Positions 1 through 9,467 of a stretch of 64,000 nucleotides of DNA are shown here, piece by piece. Location: positions 3,466,972 to 3,530,971 of the forward strand of contig NZ_AP023032.1 in the NCBI RefSeq assembly GCF_019670105.1, in the 5' to 3' direction. The notes below the pieces were generated by a model that did no database searches, was not told the origin of the DNA, and saw only the letters and a list, made by a program, of their open reading frames with translations. The DNA comes from Agarivorans albus (GTDB lineage: Bacteria > Pseudomonadota > Gammaproteobacteria > Enterobacterales > Celerinatantimonadaceae). The translations under genes and the position numbers were made by a program. Within the stretch, counting starts at the first letter, position 1. Each line of letters opens with the position of its first letter.

Positions 1-50
1 GGCTACACTGAACTAGCAAAACCTTAAAAGAATACCGAACAGGCAAGTTT

Positions 51-758
51 ATGGCAATAATAGTAGGGCATCGCGGCGCAGCAGGCAGCGCACCAGAAAA
101 CACTTTAGCAGGTTTAGACCGAGCTGCAGAGCTAGGTTTAAGCTGGGTTGAATTTGATACCTTTTTGGCAAGCGACCACCAAGCTATAGTATTCCACGAT
201 GAAAACTTAGACCGCTGCACCCACAGCAGCGGCAAAGTGGCTGAGCACAGCTTAGATCAGTTGCTAAGCATCGATGCAGGGGTTAAGTTTGCGCCAGAGT
301 TTATTGGCCAACAAATCCCAAGCTTGCGCCAATATTTAATACACGCCAAACAATTAGGTTTGAAGCTAAATTTAGAGCTTAAGTATCACCAACAGCCCCG
401 CCAACAGCTTGCCGAAGCGGTGCTAGAGGAGATTGAGCACTGTAATTTTCCCTTAAGCGATTTGCTGATATCCAGCTTCGATCACCAAATTTTGTTGTTT
501 TTACATAAACATGCCAAGCAATTAGAGCTCGCCCAGCTTTATGAAGCCCCTCCAGAAAACTGGCGACAACAACTCGCAGACATTGATGCCGTTGCTTGCC
601 ATTGTAATTATCAAAAGCTGAGTGTCGCCCAAGCTAAACAAATCAAACTGGCGGGTTATCGTTTGTCTACATACACTGTAAATGAGCCCACCGAAATCAC
701 CGCATTGTTACCATGGTTGGATATGGTTATTAGTGACTTTCCTGAGCGATTTTTATAG
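51..758 (+). CDS. ugpQ: Glycerophosphodiester phosphodiesterase (UgpQ-like)
   Basis: The 235-residue protein has the GDPD-family TIM-barrel signature. HRGAAGSAPENT lies at residues 7-18, followed by EFDTFLASDHQAIVFHDE with its metal-binding and catalytic acidic and His residues. The C-terminal strand motif SDFPERF is typical of the cytoplasmic UgpQ type. There is no signal peptide, so the enzyme should act in the cytoplasm, releasing glycerol 3-phosphate and an alcohol from glycerophosphodiesters. Length fits UgpQ (about 240 residues). No ugp transporter genes are visible, although the window begins only 50 bases upstream. The specific symbol is less certain than the family. Confidence 0.85.
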   Translation: MAIIVGHRGAAGSAPENTLAGLDRAAELGLSWVEFDTFLASDHQAIVFHDENLDRCTHSSGKVAEHSLDQLLSIDAGVKFAPEFIGQQIPSLRQYLIHAKQLGLKLNLELKYHQQPRQQLAEAVLEEIEHCNFPLSDLLISSFDHQILLFLHKHAKQLELAQLYEAPPENWRQQLADIDAVACHCNYQKLSVAQAKQIKLAGYRLSTYTVNEPTEITALLPWLDMVISDFPERFL

Positions 759-806
759 TCCCTAGTGTGTGAAAAGTTTGCATACTTAATTCGCAGGAAG
801 CGAGCC

Positions 807-1304
807 ATGACGCCAGCAAACTTGTCACCTCAGCAGCAACTTAAAGAACGCATTCTCGATCAGGTATTGGCCTTTCTATTAGAGGGTGATTGGCAGCAAA
901 TTGAGATGAAGAACATCGCCAGCCAATGCGGTATTAGCGACGCAGAACTTAACGACTGCTTTCCTAACTTGCAATCGATAACTTCGGCGGTAAATAGCCG
1001 ACTGACTCAAAACTTTATTCAACACCTAGATTTAAGTAGCCGAGAAAGCTTGCGCCTCACTTGGTTAGACAGTTTGGAGTCTCCACGTTTTCGGGCGATT
1101 GTGCATTTGTTTATTGATGCATCTCAGCAAAAAAGTGTGGCGTGGCGTTTAGCGAACGTTGGATGGAATCAGTTTACTAACCATGTGGCTAGCCATTTAG
1201 GTTATCAGGCCGTGAATCAAGATCTCCCCTGGCTGCTGGGGAAATCGATGCTGAAGTTTATTAACCAACGTGGTCGCACATCACTTAAAAGCGTAGATAG
1301 CTAA
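807..1304 (+). CDS. TetR-like transcriptional regulator
   Basis: An N-terminal helix-turn-helix is visible (residues about 25-50: IEMKNIASQCGISDAELNDCF), as in TetR-type regulators. It is followed by a short helical domain of unknown ligand specificity. I chose ATG at 807 because AGGAAG lies about 6 bases upstream; an in-frame GTG at 765 would lengthen the protein but has no ribosome site. The product is then 165 residues, short for TetR (usually about 190-210). It follows ugpQ by about 50 bases and overlaps the 3' end of the convergent acetyltransferase gene by 4 bases. The target is unknown. Confidence 0.6.
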   Translation: MTPANLSPQQQLKERILDQVLAFLLEGDWQQIEMKNIASQCGISDAELNDCFPNLQSITSAVNSRLTQNFIQHLDLSSRESLRLTWLDSLESPRFRAIVHLFIDASQQKSVAWRLANVGWNQFTNHVASHLGYQAVNQDLPWLLGKSMLKFINQRGRTSLKSVDS

Positions 1305-1846
1305 CTTTGAGGTTGTAGTAGGTCATCGCCAATCAGTGAGTAAATTGCCGCATGGCAAGGCTTGCCGTAATCCAATACTCGTGCACGTGCTAAGCATTCA
1401 AACTGAGCGCCGGCCTTTTCAGCAACGCGGCGGCTAGCAAAATTTTCTTCAGCGATAACCAACTCTAGTCGGTTTAGCTGCAAAGCATTAAAGGCATAAT
1501 CAGCCATTAAACGCACGGCTTCGGTGGCGATGCCTTTTCCGCTGGCGCTGTCTTTTATCCAATAACCCAAGTTGGCGGCGCGGTAATTCCATTCAATACG
1601 ATTAATGGCAATAGCGCCCAAAAACTCCCCACCTTGGCTAGCAAATATGCCCATATCAAAGGCAATGTTCTTGGCAATCGCAGCTTGGCTTAGCGCTAAC
1701 CAAGAGCGGCTTTCCTCTTCTGGGTAATCTTCTTCCATCCAATCTAGCCAACGACACCCGCTAATAGCCGTTTCGCGAACCGCCGCGGCATGGGCAACAG
1801 CATCGCTTGGTAGATAAGGGCGAATAAGTACGTGCTTGCCTCGCAT
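1301..1846 (-). CDS. GNAT family N-acetyltransferase (RimJ/RimL-like)
   Basis: The 181-residue protein fits the RimJ/RimL-type GNAT fold. The segment GYWIKDSASGKGIATEAVRLM (residues about 95-115) contains the acetyl-CoA pyrophosphate-binding loop (GKGIATEA). It is followed by RLELVIAEENFASRRVAEKAGAQ, the usual motif B. The acceptor could be a ribosomal protein, an amino acid or an antibiotic and cannot be deduced. AGGAGC lies 6 bases before the start codon. Its start is 9 bases after the stop of the DUF2956 gene on the same strand, so the two are probably co-transcribed. Confidence 0.8.
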   Translation of the reverse strand: MRGKHVLIRPYLPSDAVAHAAAVRETAISGCRWLDWMEEDYPEEESRSWLALSQAAIAKNIAFDMGIFASQGGEFLGAIAINRIEWNYRAANLGYWIKDSASGKGIATEAVRLMADYAFNALQLNRLELVIAEENFASRRVAEKAGAQFECLARARVLDYGKPCHAAIYSLIGDDLLQPQS

Positions 1847-1855
1847 GTTTAGCTC

Positions 1856-2200
1856 CTAGGCTGGCGAATTACTATAAACATAGGCTGCAAAACCTATCCA
1901 CGACAAACCTAGCAGTACCCAAGGCAAATACTGCGGCTTGTTCGAGCCTGCAGATTGTTGGCTTTCCTGTGCATCAACTTGCTTATCACTTTGCTGGCGA
2001 GCTTGTTTTTTACGTGCTTTATCGGCTTCGCGCATTTTAGCTTTATGCTGCTTTTTGTATTGCTCAATTCCTTTTTGAATACCTGCCGATATTAATTTGG
2101 TTTGCTCTTTAGTTTGACCCGGCCGCTGATTAGCTTTTGTTATCGCATCTGCCGTTGCTACCGTTTCATCTGAGATTTTTTGTTTCTGCTGCTTTGCCAC
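1856..2200 (-). CDS. DUF2956 family single-pass membrane protein
   Basis: The 114-residue protein has a hydrophilic Lys/Gln-rich N-terminal part (KISDETVATADAITKANQRP, residues about 8-27) typical of DUF2956, then a basic coiled stretch. One C-terminal membrane segment (YLPWVLLGLSWIGFAAYVYS, about 91-110) would leave the bulk of the protein in the cytoplasm as a tail-anchored protein. Translation begins at GTG with a very strong AGGAGGTAAT site just upstream. Function is unknown; the family is common in Vibrio, Shewanella and relatives. It lies upstream of, and probably in an operon with, the acetyltransferase gene. Confidence 0.8.
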   Translation of the reverse strand: MAKQQKQKISDETVATADAITKANQRPGQTKEQTKLISAGIQKGIEQYKKQHKAKMREADKARKKQARQQSDKQVDAQESQQSAGSNKPQYLPWVLLGLSWIGFAAYVYSNSPA

Positions 2201-2371
2201 ATTACCTCCTAGCGTAGAGTATTACTTTGAACTATCCCGCTACATAAGTCTAAAAGAACACGCAACTATAATAAAACAAAGACTTTTTTAAAGAGTAACT
2301 ACCTTGATCATTTTTTTATAACAGCCTTCGGATTACACTAAGCAAATTTTTTTGTTCAGGGAGAATGACGG

Positions 2372-3592
2372 ATGAACACCCCACTACTTGGGGCACAAAT
2401 GTTACTTGTTGCATTTGGCGCTACCACCTTAGTACCACTATTAACCGGAATAAGCCCCAACCTTGCGCTGTTGGGTGCGGGCATTGGTACCTTAATCTTT
2501 CAGTTTTGCACCAAGCGACAAATTCCTATTTTCCTAGGAAGTTCATTCGCCTTTATTGGTCCAATTATTTTGGGCACCCAACAATTTGGCTTACCCGCTA
2601 CTTTAAGTGGCCTAATGGCTGCAGGCTTAATGTTCATTATTATTAGTGCCGTGGTAAAAGTACGTGGCGTTAAAGTGATTGAGCGCTTTTTACCTCCGGT
2701 AGTGGTTGGCCCTGTAATTATGGTAATTGGCTTAGGTTTAGCGCCAGTTGCGGTAAACATGGCACTGGGTAAAACTGGTGATGGCTCAGCGGTTTTGGTA
2801 GAACAAGACATCGCATTGCTTATCTCTTTAGCGGCCTTGTTCACCACCATTGTGGTATCTATTTTTGCCAAAGGCATGCTTAAACTCATGCCAATTATTA
2901 GCGGCGTGGTGGTAGGTTATGTTCTGAGCTTATTCTTTGGCTTAGTAGATTTTACTTCTGTAAGCCAAGCCGCTTGGTTTGCGATTCCAGAGTTTGTAAC
3001 ACCAGAGTTTAACTGGCAGGCCATCTTATTCATCGCTCCAATCGGCTTAATTGTTACCATTGAGCACTTTGGTGACATACTGGCAATCTCCAATGTGACT
3101 GGCAAAAACTTCGTAGAAAAGCCTGGTATTCACCGCTCATTATTGGGTGACGGTTTAGCCACTATGACAGCTGCCAGCTTTGGTGCGCCGCCAGTAGTAA
3201 GTTACGGCGAAGTGACTGGCGCGGTGAGCCTACTTAAAACCTACAACCCAGTGATTATGACTTGGGCTGCAGTATTTGCCATTGGCCTAGCTTTTGTGGG
3301 TAAAACCGGTGCCTTGTTATTGTCGATTCCGGTACCGGTAATGGGCGGCATTATGTGTTTGTTATTTGGTGCTATTGCTGCCATTGGTTTAAATACCTTA
3401 ATTAGCAAACAAGTTGATCTCTCTATTCCACGCAACTTGGTGATTGTATCTGTAACCCTGGTATTTGGTATTGGCGGCATGGCCGTTGGCGTAGGCGAGT
3501 TCACCCTTAAAGGTGTTGGGCTATGTGGCATTGTAGCTATTATTCTTAACTTGGTATTACCTCAAGAAGAGAAAGCAACAGAGGCTAAATAA
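2372..3592 (+). CDS. uraA: Uracil permease (NCS2 family)
   Basis: The 406-residue polytopic membrane protein matches the NCS2 nucleobase:cation symporter family. Characteristic features are GSSFAFIGPI (about residues 55-64), IEHFGDILAISNVTGKNF (about 230-247, with the substrate- and proton-binding Glu), and GDGLATMTAASFGAPPVVSYGEVTGAV with its conserved Glu. These are the positions used by UraA to bind uracil. ATG 2372 follows an AGGGAG site by about 8 bases. The gene stands alone, without upp or pyrimidine genes beside it, and ends in a strong terminator shared with the convergent DUF1501 gene. Confidence 0.9.
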   Translation: MNTPLLGAQMLLVAFGATTLVPLLTGISPNLALLGAGIGTLIFQFCTKRQIPIFLGSSFAFIGPIILGTQQFGLPATLSGLMAAGLMFIIISAVVKVRGVKVIERFLPPVVVGPVIMVIGLGLAPVAVNMALGKTGDGSAVLVEQDIALLISLAALFTTIVVSIFAKGMLKLMPIISGVVVGYVLSLFFGLVDFTSVSQAAWFAIPEFVTPEFNWQAILFIAPIGLIVTIEHFGDILAISNVTGKNFVEKPGIHRSLLGDGLATMTAASFGAPPVVSYGEVTGAVSLLKTYNPVIMTWAAVFAIGLAFVGKTGALLLSIPVPVMGGIMCLLFGAIAAIGLNTLISKQVDLSIPRNLVIVSVTLVFGIGGMAVGVGEFTLKGVGLCGIVAIILNLVLPQEEKATEAK

Positions 3593-3607
3593 GCTCACAC
3601 ACAAACT

Positions 3608-3634
3608 AAAAGGCCAGCTTTAAGCTGGCCTTTT
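3608..3634. terminator. Bidirectional intrinsic terminator
   Basis: A nearly perfect inverted repeat (arms AAAAGGCCAGCTT / AAGCTGGCCTTTT) with T-runs on both strands lies between the convergent uraA and DUF1501 genes. It should stop transcription from both sides. Confidence 0.85.
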
Positions 3635-3652
3635 AGTTACTTATTTAAACCC

Positions 3653-4999
3653 TTAGCTAAACATCGATAAATGGCTTTGGTTAAAGTTGCTAAGGCTTGG
3701 GAATAACTCAAGCACCTCACTATCACTTAAACCAAACCAACGGGCTAAACTGGCAAAATATTGCTCATTGGCCACTTGTGGGATCATTCGACCGCCGCCC
3801 ACATCATAAGCGCTGTCTAAGGCTTGCTCGATAACCGAGCCATAAATCTCGCCACCATTTACCGCGCCGCCCATCACAAGTTGATTGCCAGCCCAGCCAT
3901 GATCAGTGCCGTCGCCATTAGAACTTAGGGTTCTGCCAAAATCTGACATGGTGAAAGTAGTCACTTGATTAGATAAACCTAAGCTCGTCATCGCGCTGTC
4001 AAACTCAGCCATGGCTTGAGAAAGCTGCTGCAATAAAGCCGGGTGATTAACATTTTGATCATCGTGAGTATCAAAACCGCCCATGCCTACAAAATAAACT
4101 TGTCGCCCTACCCCAAACTGCGATTGCACAGATAAGGTTTTGGCAACGGCAAGTAATTGCTTAGACAAATTGCTATCACCAAATACATCGGTGAACTCCT
4201 CAGCACTGCCAAGCGCTTCGTTTAGCTGTTCGGTATTGCTAATCGAGGTGTCTAATTTATCACTGTAGCTTTTTGCCAAGGGGTGGCTAGCGCGGCTAAA
4301 CATTTGCTCTAGCTGTTGCCTAAAATCTTGAGTACGTTGCGAAGTACTGTTGTAAGCATTCACTCGGGTAATACCCGATTTATTCATGGCAAAAGGAATC
4401 GCATTTGGGCCAGTTTGCCACAGGTTATTTCCAGATAAAGATATGTTTGAACCAAAGCTGTCATGTTGATTGAGCAGCTCTAAAATGCGCCCGCCCCAAC
4501 CATAATTAATGCTTTCTTTTTCTCGACCTTGCATCCACGTAGCTTGCTGGTCGTTATGTGAAAACAGGTTGTTAGGTATAGCAGCACTTTTGGCTTTGTA
4601 CTGCTCCAGGGTAATAGGAGCAACTAAACTCCCTACGCCAGAAACTACAGCAAGTTTTTGATTGTTAAACAAAGGTGCAATGGGTGATAACGCAGGGTTT
4701 AAACCAATTCCCCCATCTACCGCGGTAACCGGGTCAATTGCAATCGCATCACTCACCGCCAGGTTTTGGCGACTGTTTAAGTAAGCCGCTAAAGGATCAC
4801 CTTGCTGAGGAATTAGCATATTGAAAGAGTCGTTGCCGCCTTTCAAAAAAATACATACTAAGGCTTTAAATCCATCGGCGCTGGCCGCGGGTGTCGCCAA
4901 ACTTGTCATCGCTTTTAATTGCATACTACTGAGCGCCGCCATCGACACCCCACCTTTTAAGCACAGCGATAAAAACTCTCGCCTGTTTTTATAAGTCAT
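3653..4999 (-). CDS. DUF1501 domain protein, Tat-exported
   Basis: The 448-residue protein begins with a twin-arginine signal (NRREFLSLCLKGG, residues 5-17) and a hydrophobic stretch, so it should be exported folded. The body matches DUF1501, a sulfatase/phosphatase-superfamily-like fold; FLKGGNDSFNML, GGFDTHDDQ and SDFGRTLSSNGDGTDHGWAG are its usual blocks. AGGAGC sits 6 bases before ATG. It follows the DUF1800 gene by 9 bases, the family's usual operon partner. The biochemical role is unknown; the pair is usually annotated only by domain. Confidence 0.85.
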   Translation of the reverse strand: MTYKNRREFLSLCLKGGVSMAALSSMQLKAMTSLATPAASADGFKALVCIFLKGGNDSFNMLIPQQGDPLAAYLNSRQNLAVSDAIAIDPVTAVDGGIGLNPALSPIAPLFNNQKLAVVSGVGSLVAPITLEQYKAKSAAIPNNLFSHNDQQATWMQGREKESINYGWGGRILELLNQHDSFGSNISLSGNNLWQTGPNAIPFAMNKSGITRVNAYNSTSQRTQDFRQQLEQMFSRASHPLAKSYSDKLDTSISNTEQLNEALGSAEEFTDVFGDSNLSKQLLAVAKTLSVQSQFGVGRQVYFVGMGGFDTHDDQNVNHPALLQQLSQAMAEFDSAMTSLGLSNQVTTFTMSDFGRTLSSNGDGTDHGWAGNQLVMGGAVNGGEIYGSVIEQALDSAYDVGGGRMIPQVANEQYFASLARWFGLSDSEVLELFPSLSNFNQSHLSMFS

Positions 5000-5008
5000 C
5001 TCAGGCTC

Positions 5009-6898
5009 CTAAAGCTGAACTATGTAGTCGGGAGACACCGACACGGTAAACAACAAAAACGCAACTTGCTGATAAGGGGTCCAACTCGACCAAATATCTT
5101 GCACTTCGCGCAGAGTTTGGCGCTGGTCACTGCTCATGCTGCCGCTATAAAACAAAGTATCGTAGTAATCGAGCAACGCGTCTAAACCCTGTTGCTCAAG
5201 AATATCCACGTGAGCTTGCAGGCTCAGCATAATGCGTTTATCACTTGGCTCAGAAATCAGCTCTTTTATGTTCCATAGAAAGCCGCTGTACTGGTTATTG
5301 AACTGACCAATTAATGCCGCGTCATTAGCGATTTGTAACTCCGGTGCAACAATATCTAGCTCCAACAAATCGGCGGGTTGATAATCTGGTCTAAAGAAAT
5401 TGAATACCGATGGCGATCCCAGCGGGGTTTGTCCGTGGCTATCGTTTAGCGACCAAGTGAAGTACCAATTAGCAGGGCTAGCGGCATCTAGTTCACGCCA
5501 GAACTGAACGGTTCGTAATAAAGGCTCGCGAATTTTTCCGTAGTAACTTATTACACCTGAGTTTTGCCTGGCTTCATCATCAAGCAAAATAGCGCTTACT
5601 ACAGCCGCTAAATCACCGCGCTCTCCACTGCCATTGTCATCAAATACATTGGCTACACGCTCTACGTATTGTGGCGTTGGGTTAGAGGTCACTAAACGTT
5701 GAATAAGCTGCTTAGAGATAAATGGCGCAACATTAGGGTGCTCAAAAAGATTATCTAGTGCATCATGCATGTCATCTTCAGCGGTTTGCCCACCTGCTAG
5801 CACCACACCATTTAACAAGGTTTTGTCTTTTTGTGAATGATAATCTGGGTAAGCTTCCATAGGGATAGTGAAATTGCGGCTTGGTCGCTTCCAACGGGCG
5901 CTTGCACCAAAGGTCCAACCGGTGAAAACTCTCGCAAAACCTTCAATTTCCTCTTGCCCATAAGTGGCAATGGTATTGCCTTCACCATCACGTTTAACGC
6001 TACCATCTTGATTCAGCTCAGCTAAACCAATGGTAAATAACTGCATCACTTCTCGGGCGTAGTTTTCATCTGGGCGAATATTAAGTTCTTCGTCAGCTTT
6101 TTCGTTGCCTAAATGGCTTAAATAAGTGCCCATTACTGGTGATAAGGTTACGTCTTCCAACAGCTCACGAAAATTACCAAAGGCATGGGTCAGCAAAATA
6201 TCTTGATAATGTGCCATGCCTTCGGGCTCGCCGCGCAGGGCATTGTTGCTATCAGACACAACAAAAATCTCACTTAAAGCAAAAGCTACCCGCTGTCGCA
6301 GCTGGTCAGGAGCATTAAGAGAGGCCTTCCACCATGCATCAATTCGGTTAATTTGGTTTGGCTCTTCACGGTCTGGGTAATTAGCCACTAGAGGTAAGTG
6401 CTTGGTTATTGGCAACTGCATTTGCTCTGCTAACCACTCTTGCTCGCTAATACCTGTTGCCTCGTCAATTTCGCTACCTTTAGGTCCTAAAGTAGCTTGA
6501 TGCAGCAATCGCGCGGCTTGAGAGCTGCTCATTGCATTTTGCACCTCAAAACTCAAACGCTGGCGAGTCACTTGATCTTGGTCGTTAGTAATAGCAACTT
6601 CAAAAGTGTAAGTATCAGCGCTAAGGCTGGAGTTGTTATCTGGAACAATTTCCAACTCTAAGCTATCGCTTTGAACAAAGTTAATGCTAGGGCCTGATAC
6701 TTGGCGCCATTCAACTTTACTAATGGTGCCTAAACCAGTTGCTTTCGCTCTTAGGCTTACAGGTTGCCCCTTGCGGGCGGTTTCAGTTAGCTCTACTTCT
6801 ACATTGGGCTCTTGAGGCTCTGCCGGTCCGGACTCTGAGCCCCCGCCACCACAAGCAAACAATGACAAAAGCAAAGCAATACTAATTAGACTTCGCAT
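5009..6898 (-). CDS. DUF1800 domain lipoprotein
   Basis: The protein has a lipoprotein signal (MRSLISIALLLSLFAC then a Gly run), which points to a periplasmic or surface lipoprotein. Residues about 30-125 look like an immunoglobulin/cadherin-like domain. The rest is DUF1800: AARLLHQATLGP, then LRQRVAFALSEIFVVS, YAREVMQLFTIGL and VFTGWTF. I chose the ATG at 6898 because it directly begins the signal sequence; an ATG four codons upstream (6910) is also possible, and neither has a strong ribosome site. It is the first gene of a two-gene operon with the DUF1501 gene. The catalytic activity is unknown. Confidence 0.85.
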   Translation of the reverse strand: MRSLISIALLLSLFACGGGGSESGPAEPQEPNVEVELTETARKGQPVSLRAKATGLGTISKVEWRQVSGPSINFVQSDSLELEIVPDNNSSLSADTYTFEVAITNDQDQVTRQRLSFEVQNAMSSSQAARLLHQATLGPKGSEIDEATGISEQEWLAEQMQLPITKHLPLVANYPDREEPNQINRIDAWWKASLNAPDQLRQRVAFALSEIFVVSDSNNALRGEPEGMAHYQDILLTHAFGNFRELLEDVTLSPVMGTYLSHLGNEKADEELNIRPDENYAREVMQLFTIGLAELNQDGSVKRDGEGNTIATYGQEEIEGFARVFTGWTFGASARWKRPSRNFTIPMEAYPDYHSQKDKTLLNGVVLAGGQTAEDDMHDALDNLFEHPNVAPFISKQLIQRLVTSNPTPQYVERVANVFDDNGSGERGDLAAVVSAILLDDEARQNSGVISYYGKIREPLLRTVQFWRELDAASPANWYFTWSLNDSHGQTPLGSPSVFNFFRPDYQPADLLELDIVAPELQIANDAALIGQFNNQYSGFLWNIKELISEPSDKRIMLSLQAHVDILEQQGLDALLDYYDTLFYSGSMSSDQRQTLREVQDIWSSWTPYQQVAFLLFTVSVSPDYIVQL

Positions 6899-7138
6899 TA
6901 ACACGTCCATGTTATTAACAATTAAAAAAATAAAGTGTCCAGAAATCGCACATGCAAATCAACAACTTACTAACATCTGGTTTTCATCACCTGTTAGCGC
7001 TACTTTACACCAACAATATGATTAATAAGCGCACAAGCCCCGCACTTTGCCCAAACTAGTCTAAGGCGTGCTTAAAATAAGGGGAGGAAGCAATCGTTCA
7101 AAGAGGAACTTTTCCAATAACTTAGCCCAGCTTAAGGG

Positions 7139-7939
7139 CTAAATTAAACCTTGCTGCGCAATTGCCAAGGTTTGCTCGAAGCTAGATCCAGCCAGCTTCT
7201 CTGATAATCGGCCTATAGCAACTAACGGGAGCCAAAGCGCTAGCTGCAGTTCATCACGCTTGCTTAGCTGAAAATAATGCCGTTTGTAAGCCGCTACAAA
7301 TTGCTGCTTTAGTTCAACATAAGCCTGTTGCTCAAAGCTATCTGCCGTGATCAGACTGGTAGCAATTAGCAACTCAGTACGGGCGACATCAGCTAGAGCA
7401 GGACCTTGAGTGGCATCTACCCAATCAATCACCATCAAGCCCTGATCAGATAGAATGACGTTAGCAGGGTGAAGATCGCCATGGCAGAGCATGTTTTCCT
7501 GCGGGTAAGTTTCTAGTTTCACCAAAGCCTGTTGTCGCAAACCATGATCAACATTTGCGCGGTTTATTTTATCGCTAAGGCGCTGCTGGCTTAGCGGCAA
7601 TGGACTAGCATCGTATTGATGAATAGTGGCATGTAGGCTCGCAAACTCGCAGGCCAAATGAGGAGCTTCTTTAGGATGTTGCTGTAAATAAGCGGCCAAA
7701 CTTGGCCCTTCACAACGCTCAAATACAAGCCCTTGGCGCGTGCCTAACCCTAGCAAATCGATGGGCTTAGGAGTGGGTATCCCTAGTAGATAAGCAAACT
7801 TGGCCTTGTTAAACTCATTTTCGGCTTCGTCTGGTGGATAGCCATCAAAATACAGTTTTAGTACCTGTTTGTTTGATAAGGCAAATACCTCAGCGGTGTT
7901 ACCACTGGCGATTTTTTTGAGGCGTTTTAGTGTAAGCAC
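7139..7939 (-). CDS. Aminoglycoside/choline-kinase-like phosphotransferase
   Basis: The 266-residue protein has the APH/ChoK kinase fold. The N-terminal lobe contains VLKLYFDG with the ATP-binding Lys. The catalytic loop HGDLHPANVILS (about residues 153-164) carries the catalytic Asp, and VIDWVDA (about 170-176) the metal-binding Asp. The substrate is unknown and resistance should not be assumed. Translation appears to start at GTG after a GAGGAAAG site. It follows the PEP-CTERM-like gene by 11 bases on the same strand, so the two may be co-transcribed, although their roles look unrelated. Confidence 0.75.
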   Translation of the reverse strand: MLTLKRLKKIASGNTAEVFALSNKQVLKLYFDGYPPDEAENEFNKAKFAYLLGIPTPKPIDLLGLGTRQGLVFERCEGPSLAAYLQQHPKEAPHLACEFASLHATIHQYDASPLPLSQQRLSDKINRANVDHGLRQQALVKLETYPQENMLCHGDLHPANVILSDQGLMVIDWVDATQGPALADVARTELLIATSLITADSFEQQAYVELKQQFVAAYKRHYFQLSKRDELQLALWLPLVAIGRLSEKLAGSSFEQTLAIAQQGLI

Positions 7940-7950
7940 CTTTCCTCACA

Positions 7951-8637
7951 CTATGCGGTTAGTTGTTCAAGCCTTAGTCGGCAAGATTTATTTCGTGAAT
8001 ACAACAGCATAAACATACAACAGCTTAACAGCCCTAAACTTAATGGTTCAGACACTTTAATCACATTAAACGTGAGCTCGTAACTTACTCTTTCTTGGCC
8101 TATGTATTCGTGCCAGCCAGGAAACACCATTGCGGTTTTACCACTGGCAGTAAGATGTAGAGCTTGGTCGTTAACCGTAACCAAACTTAAATCACTCAAC
8201 TCAGCTTGTCGCACATCAAATATGTCCACCCAAATGTCATCAATTGTGAATCGAGAAACAAAATGAGTATGCCCATAAACTAAGGCTTCACTGGCTAAAA
8301 TGGAAAAGCTTACCGATTGAATTTTGTGCTGTTCTTGAAGCTCCAACCACAGATCTAAGATATCGCTATCGTCATAAGCGAGGCTGGCATAGTCAAACCC
8401 CTCTGGGCGCAATCTACCGTAACCAATAAATTCTAAATAATCATCATAGGCTGCATCCAGTTTTCTAAGAGGTGAGGTGGTAAACGTGCCTTTTATGGTA
8501 TTTAAGCCCTTTTTTAGCGTTAAACTAGTGGGGTTCTGTAAGCTAAAATGACCATCAATAGCTTCATCGTAATGCAATACACCCGCCTGTATTGGTGCTA
8601 CAACAAGCAGCATTAACAGCCCAAACAAACATTTCAT
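7951..8637 (-). CDS. Exported protein with a PEP-CTERM-like C-terminal tail
   Basis: I chose ATG 8637 because AGGAAG lies about 6 bases upstream; an in-frame ATG 13 codons earlier lacks a site. The 228-residue product starts with a signal peptide (MKCLFGLLMLLVVAPIQAG). It ends in SEPLSLGLLSCCMFMLLYS followed by a basic tail (RNKSCRLR). A short Pro-containing motif, one hydrophobic segment and a basic end are the layout of PEP-CTERM sorting signals, here with SEP instead of PEP. The central region has no domain I recognise. If the reading is right, an exosortase elsewhere in the genome would process it at the cell surface. Confidence 0.55.
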   Translation of the reverse strand: MKCLFGLLMLLVVAPIQAGVLHYDEAIDGHFSLQNPTSLTLKKGLNTIKGTFTTSPLRKLDAAYDDYLEFIGYGRLRPEGFDYASLAYDDSDILDLWLELQEQHKIQSVSFSILASEALVYGHTHFVSRFTIDDIWVDIFDVRQAELSDLSLVTVNDQALHLTASGKTAMVFPGWHEYIGQERVSYELTFNVIKVSEPLSLGLLSCCMFMLLYSRNKSCRLRLEQLTA

Positions 8638-8854
8638 CGTAACTTCCTTGTTGTTCGAAAGCTTATGCCTAGGCACTAACTCTTCGACTTAGTTAATTAG
8701 TGCCTAATTGCTATGCACCATTGTTGGCTTATAGATAAAAACCATATCAACTATTTACATAATTATTATTAATCAAGATCAATAATACTTATCTGAATCA
8801 AACAACAAGGAATAAAGGCAGTTCTAAGCAATAAGCTAAGCACCGCTTAATAAC

Positions 8855-9448
8855 TTACACCCACAGCAACACAACACAGCCAGCCGTTAAAAATGACATG
8901 GTGATATTAAAACGCTGCCGAGCAATAGGTGCACTTAACCAACGGGCAATAAACTTTCCAAAGCTCACCCAAATTGAACCAGTAACCGGATTCACCAAGA
9001 AAAACGTAAGAACTAAAGCCCAAATAGACTCCCAGTAAGCTTCTCCCGGTAAGGCAAAACTTGCCACGGCCGAAGAGGTCATCATCCACGCTTTAGGGTT
9101 TAAGTATTGAAAACCAAGTGACTCAAAAAAACTCAGCGGTTTTGCCATCTGCTGCTTAGCTAGCTGACTTTGACGCAAAATACGCAAAGCCAAATACAGC
9201 AAATAAGCACTTCCTAATATTTTTAAGGTCCATTGCAAGCTTGGATACTGCTGAAATACCCAGCTAAGCCCTAAACCCATTAATAAGATCATCGTGGCAA
9301 TGCCAGTGGGTATACCTGCCATTTGCGGCACACTGCGCTTATAGCCAAAATTAGCACCCGAAAATGTTAACAGCATATTGTTGGGCCCAGGAGTACCTGC
9401 CATTACAAAAGCAAATAACACCATCGATGAAAACAACGCGATATCCAT
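8855..9448 (-). CDS. LysE/RhtB family amino-acid exporter
   Basis: The product is a 197-residue inner-membrane protein of about six transmembrane segments. It carries the LysE-family N-terminal motif GTPGPNNMLLTFSGANFG (about residues 17-34) and a conserved PKAWMM block near the middle. The family exports amino acids or their derivatives. I prefer ATG 9448, with GGGAGGA just upstream, over the ATG six codons earlier. The gene is divergent from a MocR-type regulator, a common arrangement in which the regulator senses an amine or amino acid and controls the exporter. Confidence 0.85.
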   Translation of the reverse strand: MDIALFSSMVLFAFVMAGTPGPNNMLLTFSGANFGYKRSVPQMAGIPTGIATMILLMGLGLSWVFQQYPSLQWTLKILGSAYLLYLALRILRQSQLAKQQMAKPLSFFESLGFQYLNPKAWMMTSSAVASFALPGEAYWESIWALVLTFFLVNPVTGSIWVSFGKFIARWLSAPIARQRFNITMSFLTAGCVVLLWV

Positions 9449-9467
9449 ACCGTCCTCCCAAATCAAA

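Noticed and set aside
3241..3531. Long antisense frames inside uraA, mepM, edd and others
   Set aside because: They lie opposite well-supported genes and show low-complexity, family-free translations; they are shadows of coding sequence.
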